Positions 1-6,792 are shown, counted from the first letter of the stretch. The stretch is 14,508 nt of DNA from Bifidobacteriaceae bacterium (GCA_031278075.1 JAITLE010000198.1:1-14508); one strand, 5' to 3'. Translations and numbers: made by a program. Notes: generated from the sequence alone by a model not told the origin.

Positions 1-117
1 ATCGTCCAAGAGATCAACAACCGGCCCCTCGGCGTCCTCGGGTGGGCCACCCCCACCGAAGCCTTCCACACCCAACTAGAATCAACCCAAGCCACAACCA
101 GTTGCACTTCGAACTAG
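1..117 (+). CDS. IS30-family transposase, C-terminal end (partial)
   Basis: An open frame enters from the left edge and stops with TAG after 38 codons. It contains the sequence NNRPLGVLGWATPTEAFHTQ. This closely matches the conserved end of IS30-type DDE integrases, where an N-x-R-P-R-K-x-L-x-W-x-T-P-x-E-x-F motif follows the catalytic glutamate. The DDE residues themselves lie outside the window, so activity cannot be judged. The protein would cut and join the ends of its own element. Only the right-hand end is visible. The terminal inverted repeat cannot be marked because the left end is absent, but it should lie just past the stop, around 95-130. Family confidence is high; element identity is unknown. 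Confidence 0.85.
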   Translation: MVQEINNRPLGVLGWATPTEAFHTQLESTQATTSCTSN

Positions 118-245
118 AAACCGGGTTCGCGTCATCGAGATTGGCGCATAGGTTGGCCCCGGGCTGGAACCGCTTGACGCGGCGACGGCCACCGGGCCGC
201 CCTTCGAGGAAAGTCTCAAATCCCACTCGGAAGGAGACGACCACG

Positions 246-317
246 ATGACCGTCGCTCCTAGTGTCGACCCTGCCCGCAGCCCCTACCGCGTCCGGCTGC
301 GCGCCGGGGTTGGATGA
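246..317 (+). CDS. Orphan 23-codon ORF with good RBS, possible gene remnant
   Basis: ATG is preceded by AAGGAG eight bases upstream, a near-consensus Shine-Dalgarno. The frame stops with TGA four bases before the end of the VanZ-like gene. The peptide starts MTVAPSVDP and has four arginines in its second half; no family is recognised. It lies between an insertion-sequence end and a complete gene on the opposite strand. It may therefore be the start of a gene cut off by past rearrangement, or a short leader peptide that lost its downstream gene. It could equally be chance. No clear promoter was found upstream. Confidence 0.3.
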   Translation: MTVAPSVDPARSPYRVRLRAGVG

Positions 318-320
318 GCT

Positions 321-710
321 TCACGCTCCCCCCGGACCACTCCGGCCCGCTTCAGGAGGCGGCCGCAGGGTAGCCGCGACCCAGATTCCGAGCGCCACAC
401 CGGCCAGGTCTGCCAGCGCGTCCCACGGATCGGCGGACCTGGCAGGCAACGCCGCCTGGATGAACTCGCTCACAACCCCGTGCGCCGAGAACAGCGCCGC
501 CACCAGCGCGGTCCGCCCGGTCAGCCTGCTCCACACGGCGGTCGCCAGAGCGAAGGCCACGCAATGGACGAGCTTGTCGGCGAACGGGACGGGCGGTGGG
601 ACGGCATCGGGCAACGATGGCGCGTAGAGCATCGCGAGCTGCGCGGCGAGCGCAAGCCAGGCGGCTGCGGTCAAGGCCCTTCGGGAGGAACCGCGCGCTG
701 TCACCCCCAC
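321..710 (-). CDS. VanZ-like family membrane protein
   Basis: A small integral membrane protein of about 129 residues with four predicted hydrophobic segments, near residues 13-30, 47-63, 66-80 and 99-115. Conserved polar positions of the VanZ-like family are visible: D-K-x-V-H at 45-49 entering helix 2, S-E-F-x-Q at 81-85, and an R-x-x-D-P-x-D-x-x-x-D pattern at 91-101 before the last helix. Biochemical function is unknown for most members; VanZ itself gives low-level teicoplanin resistance. The coordinates use the longest GTG start. A TAGGTT -10 box at 711-716 ends directly at that GTG, so the in-frame GTG at 702-704, six bases downstream of the box, may be the true leaderless start. It is transcribed divergently from the DUF2786 gene. 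Confidence 0.8.
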   Translation of the reverse strand: MGVTARGSSRRALTAAAWLALAAQLAMLYAPSLPDAVPPPVPFADKLVHCVAFALATAVWSRLTGRTALVAALFSAHGVVSEFIQAALPARSADPWDALADLAGVALGIWVAATLRPPPEAGRSGPGGA

Positions 711-716
711 AACCTA
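711..716 (-). promoter_or_regulatory. Candidate leaderless -10 box for the VanZ-like gene
   Basis: On the minus strand the sequence TAGGTT fits the actinobacterial TANNNT -10 consensus. Six bases separate it from the in-frame GTG at 702-704, which is the normal spacing between a -10 box and the first base of a leaderless mRNA. No convincing -35 was found. Short motifs of this kind occur by chance, so confidence is moderate to low. Confidence 0.35.
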
Positions 717-818
717 CAACGGAGAGTTGGGCGGGCCAGCGATCCACAGGCTCGGCGTTCCACAGGCCTGCCGCCACGGCTTGCGCCAAGATCGCTGGCG
801 CGTGGGAGCATTCGAGGC

Positions 819-1628
819 ATGGGTCAACACACTTCGAGAGCGGTGATCATCGAGCGCGTCACCCGGCTGATGGCGCTGTCAGAGTCACCGCATGAAGCCG
901 AAGCCGCGTTGGCGGCCGAACGCGCCACCAAGCTGATGCTGCAGTGGGTGATCGACGACGCGGAGCTGGCCGGGGCTGATCGGACGGAGGAACCGGTCCG
1001 CGAGGAAGTCGCTCTGCCCGGCGCCAAGAGCGGGTTGTTCGAGATGTTCTCGCTGCTCAAGGCTGTGGCCCAGGCCTACGGCTGCCTGGTGTTCTTCCAC
1101 AGGGACCACTATTCGCGCGCGGGTTCTCGGGCCATCGCGCCGACCGCCACATTGGCGGGGTTCACCGCTGAGGTGGCGTCCGTGCAGCGGTTGTTCGCGA
1201 CGCTCGCGACCGTCATGGCCGGGGACTGTCGGCGCGGATGGCGCGAGGTTCATTCGGCCGCTGAGGCGCAAGTGCTCGCGACCCGGGCCGCGCTGGGGTT
1301 GGACACTCGCGTCCGCTTGTCAGATCACGGCCACGCCGCTTACCGCCGGGGCTTCTACGAGGGGTTCACCGCCCGGATCGCGCACCGCCTCGGAGCGGTG
1401 CGGGCGGCGGTCGAGGGCGCCCAGGCGGACATCGGCAAGGCGCTGGTGCTGGTGGGACGCCAGGAGCGGGTCACCGCCTGGGTCGATGAGAACATGAACG
1501 TCCGCACCGAGCAGATCCGCTGGGCGCAGGCGTCGGCAGCCGGCTGGGATGCGGGCGCCGCGAGCGGGGATCGCGCCCCGCTGGGGCTCGCCCAACTGGG
1601 TGGCAAGACCCGAAGGGACGCGAAATGA
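819..1628 (+). CDS. DUF2786 domain-containing protein
   Basis: A 269-residue protein. The first 45 residues hold the DUF2786 pattern: a short helix (I-I-E-R-V-T-R-L-M-A-L), then SPHEAEAALAAERATKLMLQW, resembling the family's K-I-x-K-L-L-A-L-A-x-S-x-x-x-x-E-A-x-x-A-x-x-x-A-x-x-L-M. The remainder (about 70-230) is predominantly helical and resembles the region that commonly follows DUF2786, ending in a basic tail. The molecular function of the family is unknown. The start was chosen at ATG 819 because GGGAG lies ten bases upstream and homology begins immediately; the frame is open further upstream but runs antisense to the VanZ-like gene. Its stop overlaps an in-frame ATG of the Tag frame (ATGA at 1625-1628), suggesting co-transcription with the repair genes downstream. 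Confidence 0.8.
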   Translation: MGQHTSRAVIIERVTRLMALSESPHEAEAALAAERATKLMLQWVIDDAELAGADRTEEPVREEVALPGAKSGLFEMFSLLKAVAQAYGCLVFFHRDHYSRAGSRAIAPTATLAGFTAEVASVQRLFATLATVMAGDCRRGWREVHSAAEAQVLATRAALGLDTRVRLSDHGHAAYRRGFYEGFTARIAHRLGAVRAAVEGAQADIGKALVLVGRQERVTAWVDENMNVRTEQIRWAQASAAGWDAGAASGDRAPLGLAQLGGKTRRDAK

Positions 1629-1718
1629 CCGGGCGCGGCCCGACAGGGCGCGACGCGACGGAAGACGGCGGCGCCGGGCGCTGCGCTGGCAGGCGCCGCG
1701 TGACACGACCCGGCCCAA

Positions 1719-1748
1719 GCGAGCGCGGCGCGAGCGAGCGCGGCGCGA
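1719..1748 (+). repeat. Perfect 15-bp tandem duplication
   Basis: GCGAGCGCGGCGCGA occurs twice back to back (1719-1733 and 1734-1748) in a highly GC-rich stretch between the DUF2786 gene and the Tag core. The unit is a multiple of three, so it keeps the frame of the N-terminally extended Tag reading and would encode SERGA-SERGA. It may be expansion by slippage in either coding or leader sequence. Confidence 0.8.
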
Positions 1749-1814
1749 AGGGGGACGGCGCGACGGGGGCCGGCGCGAGTGGCCGCGGCCTGCCAGAACA
1801 CGGCACGACGGCGG

Positions 1815-1823
1815 TTATCCACA
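1815..1823 (+). promoter_or_regulatory. Single perfect DnaA-box 9-mer (TTATCCACA)
   Basis: An exact match to the consensus DnaA box lies 45 bases upstream of the ATG preferred for Tag. Only one perfect copy was noticed in the window, and there is no surrounding cluster or AT-rich unwinding region, so this is not a replication origin. An isolated box upstream of a repair gene could be a DnaA-responsive site or chance. Confidence 0.3.
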
Positions 1824-1867
1824 GGGTGAGCCCGTTCTGGCGGCGCGCATGCCGCCGAGGGGGCACT

Positions 1868-2551
1868 ATGGACCCCGTGACCGCCGACCGCGCGCCTGCG
1901 CCAACCGCCAACGCCGAACCCGCACCCACCGAAGCCGGGACAGCCGGCGCCGCCGCCACGACAGCGGCTCCCACCAGCGGTTCCGCGCCCACCACGCCCG
2001 AGCTGCGACGCTGCTTCGGGGGCGACGACCCTGTCTACAGCGCTTACCACGACACCGAATGGGGCGTCGAACTGCACGGCGACCAGGAGATCTTCGAGCG
2101 GATCAGCCTCGAGATCTTCGCGGCGGGTCTGGCATGGCTCACTGTGCTGCGCAAACGCGACGCTTTCCGGGAGGCGTTGGCGGGCTTCGACCCCGCCGCT
2201 GTCGCACGATTCGACGAAGCGGACGTGGAGCGCTTGATGAACAACGCGGGGATCATCCGGAATCGATCCAAGATCGAGGCCACGATTCACAACGCGCAGG
2301 TTCTCACCGCCTGGCAAGCCGAGGGCGGCTCCCTGGACCGCCTGGTGTGGTCTCACCGCCCGTTCTCCCACCCGGCGCCGGTCACTCCAGCGGACATCCC
2401 AAGCGGCATCCCCGAGTCGTCCGCCCTGACGGCCGCGTTGAAAAAGGTCGGGTTCAAGTGGGTCGGCCCCACCGTGGCATACTCCACGATGCAAGCGGTC
2501 GGGGTAGTCGACGACCACCCGCTGACTTGCCCAAGACACACCGCCAGATGA
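1868..2551 (+). CDS. tag: DNA-3-methyladenine glycosylase I
   Basis: This base-excision enzyme removes 3-methyladenine from alkylated DNA. After a 46-residue Ala/Pro/Thr-rich, probably disordered N-terminus, the HhH-type Tag fold starts at ELRRC. The four zinc ligands of the Tag zinc snap can be placed: C49, H61 in YHDTEWG, then H and C four residues apart in DDHPLTC near the end. The acidic residue in the base pocket (Glu38 in E. coli Tag) corresponds to E82 in SLEIFAAGLAW. The usual R-C-x-W opening is altered to RRCFGG. At 227 residues it is slightly long for the family. ATG 1868 is chosen because GAGGGGG lies six bases upstream. A competing in-frame start at 1625 has AAGGGA six bases upstream and an ATGA overlap with the preceding gene, giving 308 residues. 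Fpg follows 115 bases downstream. Confidence 0.92.
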   Translation: MDPVTADRAPAPTANAEPAPTEAGTAGAAATTAAPTSGSAPTTPELRRCFGGDDPVYSAYHDTEWGVELHGDQEIFERISLEIFAAGLAWLTVLRKRDAFREALAGFDPAAVARFDEADVERLMNNAGIIRNRSKIEATIHNAQVLTAWQAEGGSLDRLVWSHRPFSHPAPVTPADIPSGIPESSALTAALKKVGFKWVGPTVAYSTMQAVGVVDDHPLTCPRHTAR

Positions 2552-2653
2552 GCCCATAGGCGCCGCGTCGCGCCGCGCGGCTTCTGGCGACTCCAGCGCA
2601 CCCGAAGCTGATCCGCGGCGACCGATGTGCCAGGGCCCCGATCTCGGGCGGGC

Positions 2654-2659
2654 TAGGCT
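2654..2659 (+). promoter_or_regulatory. -10 box for leaderless fpg transcript
   Basis: TAGGCT matches TANNNT and ends seven bases before the GTG start of fpg, while no Shine-Dalgarno is present. That is the standard arrangement for a leaderless mRNA in actinobacteria. No good -35 was found. It implies fpg can be transcribed separately from tag. Confidence 0.5.
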
Positions 2660-2666
2660 GGCACGC

Positions 2667-3587
2667 GTGCCGGAACTGCCAGAGGTCGAGACCGTTCGGC
2701 GAGGGCTCGCCGAACTCGTGGTCGGGCGGACGATCGACTGGATCGATGTGCTCGAGCCCAAGTGCTTCATCGGTGACCCCGCGGCTCTGACAGGGCACGT
2801 CTTCGCGGCGGCGCGGCGCCGCGGCAAGGTCCTCATCCTTGACCTGGACGGCGGGTTGTCGCTGGTGGCGCACCTCAAGATGACCGGCCAGATGGTCTTC
2901 CGTGGCGGCGGCGCAGGCCCCGACGCGCCGGGCGTGTCAGCGGATCCAGCCGAGGCGGTCCAACGATCCCACAACTGGGGCGCGGGTCATCCCACCGATT
3001 CGCTGATCGGCGACCTGCCGGACCGGTCCACCCGGGTGGTCGTTCACTTCACCGACCGGGCCGCCCTCTATTTCAACGACCAGCGCAAATTCGGTTGGCT
3101 CGCGCTGACGCGATCTGACCAGGTCCAACGTGTGCCACTCATCGCGAAGATGGGCCCCGAGCCGCTTGAAGGCGACCCTTGGCCCGAGTTCCGCCGCCGC
3201 GCACGCCGCCACCAGGGCACATCGATCAAGGCGGCGCTGTTGAACCAGGAGGTGGTCGCGGGGATCGGCAACATCTACGCCGACGAGGCGCTTTGGCACG
3301 CCCGCGTGCACCCAGCCACCCGAGTCGGCGACGTGTCCGACGCCAAATTGAAGGCGCTGCTCGCAGGCGCGGCGGCCTCGATGGAGCTGTCGCTCTCGTT
3401 AGGCGGTTCCACCGACCGCAACTATGTCGACGCCGAGGGCCGGCGCGGCGCCTACCTCGACTTCGCCGAGGTGTTCCGGCGCGACGGCCAGCCATGTCGG
3501 CGCTGCGGGCGAGAGATCGTCAAGACCCGCGTCGCTGGCCGGGGCACCCACTACTGCCCCAAATGCCAACGGGAGCCGCGAGCCTAG
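2667..3587 (+). CDS. mutM: Formamidopyrimidine-DNA glycosylase (Fpg/MutM)
   Basis: A bifunctional glycosylase/AP lyase that excises 8-oxoguanine and formamidopyrimidines. The start is fixed by the invariant N-terminus P-E-L-P-E-V-E, in which the proline after initiator GTG is the catalytic nucleophile and Glu3 the acid. The conserved RRGK (lysine at residue 54), HLKMTGQ (about 69-75) and FND-Q-RKFG (about 136-143) motifs follow. NQEVVAGIGNIYADE is the helix-two-turn-helix with its conserved Asn. A C-terminal zinc finger has CRRC and CPKC pairs. At 306 residues it is some 30 longer than typical, because about 36 residues rich in Gly, Ala, Asp and Pro are inserted between HLKMTGQ and RFND-like strands (about 79-120). 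The initiator position argues for a leaderless transcript. It follows tag on the same strand and converges with the lyase gene downstream. Confidence 0.96.
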   Translation: MPELPEVETVRRGLAELVVGRTIDWIDVLEPKCFIGDPAALTGHVFAAARRRGKVLILDLDGGLSLVAHLKMTGQMVFRGGGAGPDAPGVSADPAEAVQRSHNWGAGHPTDSLIGDLPDRSTRVVVHFTDRAALYFNDQRKFGWLALTRSDQVQRVPLIAKMGPEPLEGDPWPEFRRRARRHQGTSIKAALLNQEVVAGIGNIYADEALWHARVHPATRVGDVSDAKLKALLAGAAASMELSLSLGGSTDRNYVDAEGRRGAYLDFAEVFRRDGQPCRRCGREIVKTRVAGRGTHYCPKCQREPRA

Positions 3588-3637
3588 GGCGCCGGGGGAA
3601 CCTCGCGGGGCCGGACGGCATCGTGCGCTGGGCGGAA

Positions 3638-3655
3638 CGCCACGAAACCGTGGCG
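3638..3655. terminator. Hairpin between convergent genes, possible bidirectional terminator
   Basis: CGCCACG and CGTGGCG form a perfect 7-bp stem with an AAAC tetraloop. The hairpin sits in the 79-bp gap between the stop codons of fpg (plus) and the lyase gene (minus). There is no T-tract on either strand, so it may act as a weak or I-shaped terminator, as is common in high-GC actinobacteria. Confidence 0.45.
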
Positions 3656-3666
3656 CCACCGCGACG

Positions 3667-5115
3667 CTACAGCGAGTCGCCGAAGTCGGCGCGGAACTTC
3701 GCCACAAGCTGGTCCGCCCAATCGCCGAGCGGCTCGAGGCGGCCGTAGAAGAATCGCAAGATCTCGGGCTCTTCCCTCCAGCGCAGTCCGCCGATCAGGC
3801 GGCGGTTCGCATGGAGCCAACGAACGCGGTCCACAGCGTAGTTGACCTGGGACAACGTGAACACGCGCCGCGGCACGGCCAAGCGCACCAGTTCCATGTG
3901 CGCCAGCGGCTCGCTGCCATCCGGGTCGCGTTGCTCGGACATGGTGCCGCGTTCCATGCCGCGCACGCCCGAAGCGATGTAGATCGCGCCGGCCAGCGCG
4001 GCTGCCGGGTATTCGTTCTGCGGCACATGGTCGATGAACCGCATCGCGTCGACGTGGGCGCCCAGCCCGCCGGCCGGTTTCACCACCGGCACACCGTGGC
4101 CATCCAACTCCGAGACGATGTGCTCGATGAACTGCGGCCCTTGGTTGATCATGTCCTCGTCCATGGTCTCCTCGAGGCCCACGGTGATCGCCTCCATCTC
4201 GCGCACAGACATGCCGCCGTAGGTGAGGAAGCCCTCATACATGGGGACCAGCCCGCGCATCCGCTTGTACGCGGCCTCGTCGCGGACGCAGATCCCGCCA
4301 CCGCGGCCGAAGCCGAGCTTGCGGGCCGAGAAATAGACGATGTCGCAGGCGTCCGCCATGGCCCGGGTTATCTCGCGAATGCTCATGCCAGCGGCGGCCG
4401 GTTCGCGGACCTTGATGAAATGCAGGTTGTCCGCGAGCAACGAGGCGTCTAAGACCAGGGTGAACCCGTATTTGAGGCAGGCCGCGCGCACGTGACGCAA
4501 GTTTTCCAGGGAGAACGGCTGGCCGCCAATCAGGTTGGTCCCGGCCTCCATTCTCACAAACGCGACCGAACCGGCGCCGCGGTCCGCGACTAGCTGATGT
4601 AGCGCGGCCACGTCGAAATTCCCCTTGAACGGGTCGATCGCCGTGACCGACAGCCCCTCCGGCACGATGAATTCCAGCACTTCGCCGCCTAGCTCGACGA
4701 TATGGGCTTTCGTGGTGGTGAAGTGATAATTCATCGGCACGGTCAAACCGGGCCGGACATAGGTCTTCGCCAGGATGTGCTCCGCCGCGCGGCCTTGGTG
4801 GGCGGGCAGGAAATACTCCATGCCGAAGATCTCTCGGAGTTTCTCGTGTAGCCGGGTGAAGGTGGCGGAGCCGGCGTAGGCGTCGTCGGCGACCAGCATC
4901 GCCGCCTGTTGGCGGTCCGACATCGCGTTGACGCCGCTGTCGGTCAGCATGTCGAGGAACACGTCCTTGTTCTGCAGCAGGAACGTGTTGTAGCCCGCTT
5001 CTTCGATGGCGCGCAGCCGCTCTTCGATCGGCAGCAGCGTCAGCTTCTGGATGATCCGCACTTTGTGCATCTCCAGGGGCAGGTCTTGGCCGCTGAAATA
5101 TCTCACTTTAGGCAT
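3667..5115 (-). CDS. PLP-dependent beta-eliminating lyase (tryptophanase/tyrosine phenol-lyase family)
   Basis: A full-length 482-residue fold-type I PLP enzyme expected to split an aromatic amino acid to pyruvate, ammonia and indole or phenol. Motifs in order: AGYNTFLLQNKDVFLDMLTDSG with NAMSD near the N-terminus; HQGRAAE; NYHFTTT; NLIGGQP; the PLP-pyridine Asp in LDAS (D223); the Schiff-base lysine in SARK (K266); YEGFLTYGG; GVRGMERG; and LAVPRRVFT, which carries the carboxylate-binding Arg. Two specificity positions look like tyrosine phenol-lyase rather than E. coli TnaA: Thr in FTTT, where TnaA has Asp, and Arg in MERG, where TnaA has Ile. The Arg three residues after the PLP Asp (DSAR or DATR in classical members) is Leu here. 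The start is set at the ATG opening MPKVRYFSG; an in-frame GTG lies ten codons upstream (5143-5145). Substrate is therefore uncertain and no gene symbol is given. Confidence 0.88.
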   Translation of the reverse strand: MPKVRYFSGQDLPLEMHKVRIIQKLTLLPIEERLRAIEEAGYNTFLLQNKDVFLDMLTDSGVNAMSDRQQAAMLVADDAYAGSATFTRLHEKLREIFGMEYFLPAHQGRAAEHILAKTYVRPGLTVPMNYHFTTTKAHIVELGGEVLEFIVPEGLSVTAIDPFKGNFDVAALHQLVADRGAGSVAFVRMEAGTNLIGGQPFSLENLRHVRAACLKYGFTLVLDASLLADNLHFIKVREPAAAGMSIREITRAMADACDIVYFSARKLGFGRGGGICVRDEAAYKRMRGLVPMYEGFLTYGGMSVREMEAITVGLEETMDEDMINQGPQFIEHIVSELDGHGVPVVKPAGGLGAHVDAMRFIDHVPQNEYPAAALAGAIYIASGVRGMERGTMSEQRDPDGSEPLAHMELVRLAVPRRVFTLSQVNYAVDRVRWLHANRRLIGGLRWREEPEILRFFYGRLEPLGDWADQLVAKFRADFGDSL

Positions 5116-5161
5116 TTGGGCAACTTTCGGGTCGGGCCGCGCCACCGCGCGCGGCGCCCTT

Positions 5162-5230
5162 TTAGACTAGACGACGCGCCCAGGTTTCGACTCCAGACAC
5201 GCGGTGTGCCGCCCGATGCCGTCCGCTCAC
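5162..5230 (-). CDS. Possible Trp-containing leader ORF upstream of the lyase gene
   Basis: A 22-residue GTG-started frame, or 12 residues from an internal GTG at 5198-5200, ends VSGVETWARRLV-TAA 46 bases before the lyase ATG. The single Trp near its end recalls the TnaC leader peptides that sense tryptophan upstream of tryptophanase operons. However, the spacing from Trp to stop and the terminal Pro of TnaC are not reproduced, and no Shine-Dalgarno was found. Short frames of this length arise by chance; reported as a low-confidence candidate only. Confidence 0.15.
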   Translation of the reverse strand: MSGRHRAAHRVSGVETWARRLV

Positions 5231-5307
5231 CCTTGCTCGGCGCGGCCCGCCCACGCCGCCCCGCCACGGCCCCCGTTCGATCCGCCGGCCCGGGCAGCCC
5301 CCCGGCC

Positions 5308-6009
5308 TCACCAGCCCCGGGCGCGCCACTCCGCGAGGCGGGGGCGCTCCGCGCCCAGCGTTGTGGGCGCCCCATGCCCAGGGTGCACTATGGTCGAGTC
5401 CGGATAGACCGCGAAGACGCGTTCCACCACGTCACCCAACAATTGGCCGAAGCGGGCAGGGTCCCGGTCGGTGTTTCCCACGCCCCCGGGGAACAGCGAA
5501 TCCCCGGTGAACAAGTGCGTCGGCTGGCCGTCCTCGCCGTAAGCCAACGCGATCGAACCCGGGGTGTGCCCCCTCAACCCGATCACGTCCAGGGTCAGAC
5601 CGCCGGAACGCACCTTGTCCCCGTGGTCGAGCGGCTGCTTGACACGAACCCCCACCTGACGTTCGATCGCCGCCACATCGTCACGCCCGGCCAGGATCGG
5701 GGCCGATGTCGCCGCCGCCAGCGCCCCCAGCGCCCGGATGTGGTCGCGATGGCTGTGGGTGGTGATGATAGCCCGCAGGGTCGGCTGCGGTGCGTCGCGG
5801 GACGCGGCACGCAGCAACCGGCCAATCTTCGCCATGTCGTCGGCGGCGTCGATCAGGATCTGGTGGCCGCTGGCAACCGCGGTCAACAGGTAGATGTTGT
5901 TGTCCATCGAGGACACCGCCACTCGCCTGATCGTCACGTCGGGCGTGACCGCGATCAGCGCGCATGGGTTGGCGCCGGCGACGGGCAGAGCCCCGCTGTC
6001 GAATTCCAT
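5308..6009 (-). CDS. MBL-fold metallo-hydrolase (glyoxalase II-like)
   Basis: A 233-residue soluble protein with all landmarks of the metallo-beta-lactamase fold: the H-x-H-x-D-H motif (THSHRDH, residues 84-90), a second metal histidine in LRGHTPGS (H148), the bridging aspartate in FTGDSLF (D170) and the last histidine in HPGHG (H212). DNNIYLL near residue 37 is the usual first strand region. Members of this branch (glyoxalase II/YcbL-like) hydrolyse thioesters such as lactoyl-thiol adducts, but substrates vary widely and none can be assigned here. ATG 6009 has only a weak AGGA very close upstream. The gene reads toward the lyase gene on the same strand with a roughly 190-base gap, so a shared operon is possible but not shown. 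Confidence 0.85.
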   Translation of the reverse strand: MEFDSGALPVAGANPCALIAVTPDVTIRRVAVSSMDNNIYLLTAVASGHQILIDAADDMAKIGRLLRAASRDAPQPTLRAIITTHSHRDHIRALGALAAATSAPILAGRDDVAAIERQVGVRVKQPLDHGDKVRSGGLTLDVIGLRGHTPGSIALAYGEDGQPTHLFTGDSLFPGGVGNTDRDPARFGQLLGDVVERVFAVYPDSTIVHPGHGAPTTLGAERPRLAEWRARGW

Positions 6010-6090
6010 GATCCTAGCTAACCGCTAAACACTGTCATCTCGGCCAAGAATTCAGCATTTTCGCTTGGGCGGTGTTCGTCCGCGACGGCT

Positions 6091-6792
6091 CTACAGGCCG
6101 CCCTCGCCCGGCACGATCAGCCCCGTCTCGTACGCGAACACCACGACGTGCACCCGATCCCGCAACCCCAGCTTCTTCAGCACCGCCCCGACGTGCGTCT
6201 TCACAGTCGTGTCGGAGACCACCAGCCGTTCCGCGATTTCCGCGTTCGTCAGTCCCGCCGCCAGCAAGTCGAACACCTCGCGTTCCTTCGCGGTCAAAGC
6301 GCCCACATCTTGCACGATGCCGTCCGCCCGCGCCCCCTGCCCGAGCGTGCCGCCAGCGTGCCCGCCCGGCAGTCGCGCCGCGAACAGATCCAGCATCCGC
6401 TTGGTTATCCGAGGAGACACCGCCGCCTCGCCGGAGGCGACCGACCGGATCGCCTCCACTAGCTGAGCGGGCCGCACGTCCTTGAGCAGGAACCCGCTGG
6501 CGCCCGCCTTCAACCCGGCGAACGCGTATTCGTCCAAGTCGAACGTGGTGAGCAGCAGAACCTTCGTCGCCGGCCAATCCGCCACGATCCGGCGTGTCGC
6601 CTCGATCCCGTCCATGGCGGGCATCCGCACATCCATCAGGACCACATCCGGTCGCAACGCCGCGACCTGCGCCAACGCGGTCGCCCCGTCGGCGGCTTCT
6701 CCCACCACCTGAAGATCCTCCTCGGCGGCGAGCACCATCGCGAACCCCATGCGCATCAGCGCCTGGTCGTCGACCAACAGCACCTTGGTCAT
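6091..6792 (-). CDS. NarL/FixJ-type two-component response regulator
   Basis: A 233-residue DNA-binding regulator. The receiver domain (about 2-120) has the acidic pair in LLVDDQ, phosphoacceptor D54 in VLMDVRMP, the switch Thr in LLTTFD and the conserved lysine in FLLKD (K104). A linker rich in Gly and Ala (about 145-170) leads to a LuxR-type helix-turn-helix, LTAKEREVFDLLAAGLTNAEIAERLVVSDTTVKTHV (described by position, about 171-206). The start is ATG 6792, which follows AGGAGG and overlaps the kinase stop as ATGA, so translation is coupled. It should be phosphorylated by the adjacent kinase and control the upstream ABC genes; the AATCTC repeats at 10080-10124 are the obvious candidate target. 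Confidence 0.94.
   Translation of the reverse strand: MTKVLLVDDQALMRMGFAMVLAAEEDLQVVGEAADGATALAQVAALRPDVVLMDVRMPAMDGIEATRRIVADWPATKVLLLTTFDLDEYAFAGLKAGASGFLLKDVRPAQLVEAIRSVASGEAAVSPRITKRMLDLFAARLPGGHAGGTLGQGARADGIVQDVGALTAKEREVFDLLAAGLTNAEIAERLVVSDTTVKTHVGAVLKKLGLRDRVHVVVFAYETGLIVPGEGGL

Noticed and set aside
1815..1823. Chromosomal or plasmid replication origin
   Set aside because: Only one perfect DnaA box is present, with no AT-rich region and no dnaA, dnaN or rep gene nearby.
1355..2974. Long minus-strand open frame opposite the DUF2786, tag and mutM genes
   Set aside because: It runs antisense to three well-supported genes, its translation is Arg/Pro/Ser-rich low complexity, and no family motif is seen. 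Such frames are expected in very GC-rich DNA.
3424..4452. Plus-strand open frame of about 340 codons across the mutM end and the lyase gene
   Set aside because: It is antisense to the lyase, rich in His/Arg, and has no recognisable domain or RBS.
4909..6021. Plus-strand open frame of about 370 codons
   Set aside because: It is antisense to the lyase N-terminus and the MBL-fold gene, which have clear catalytic motifs.
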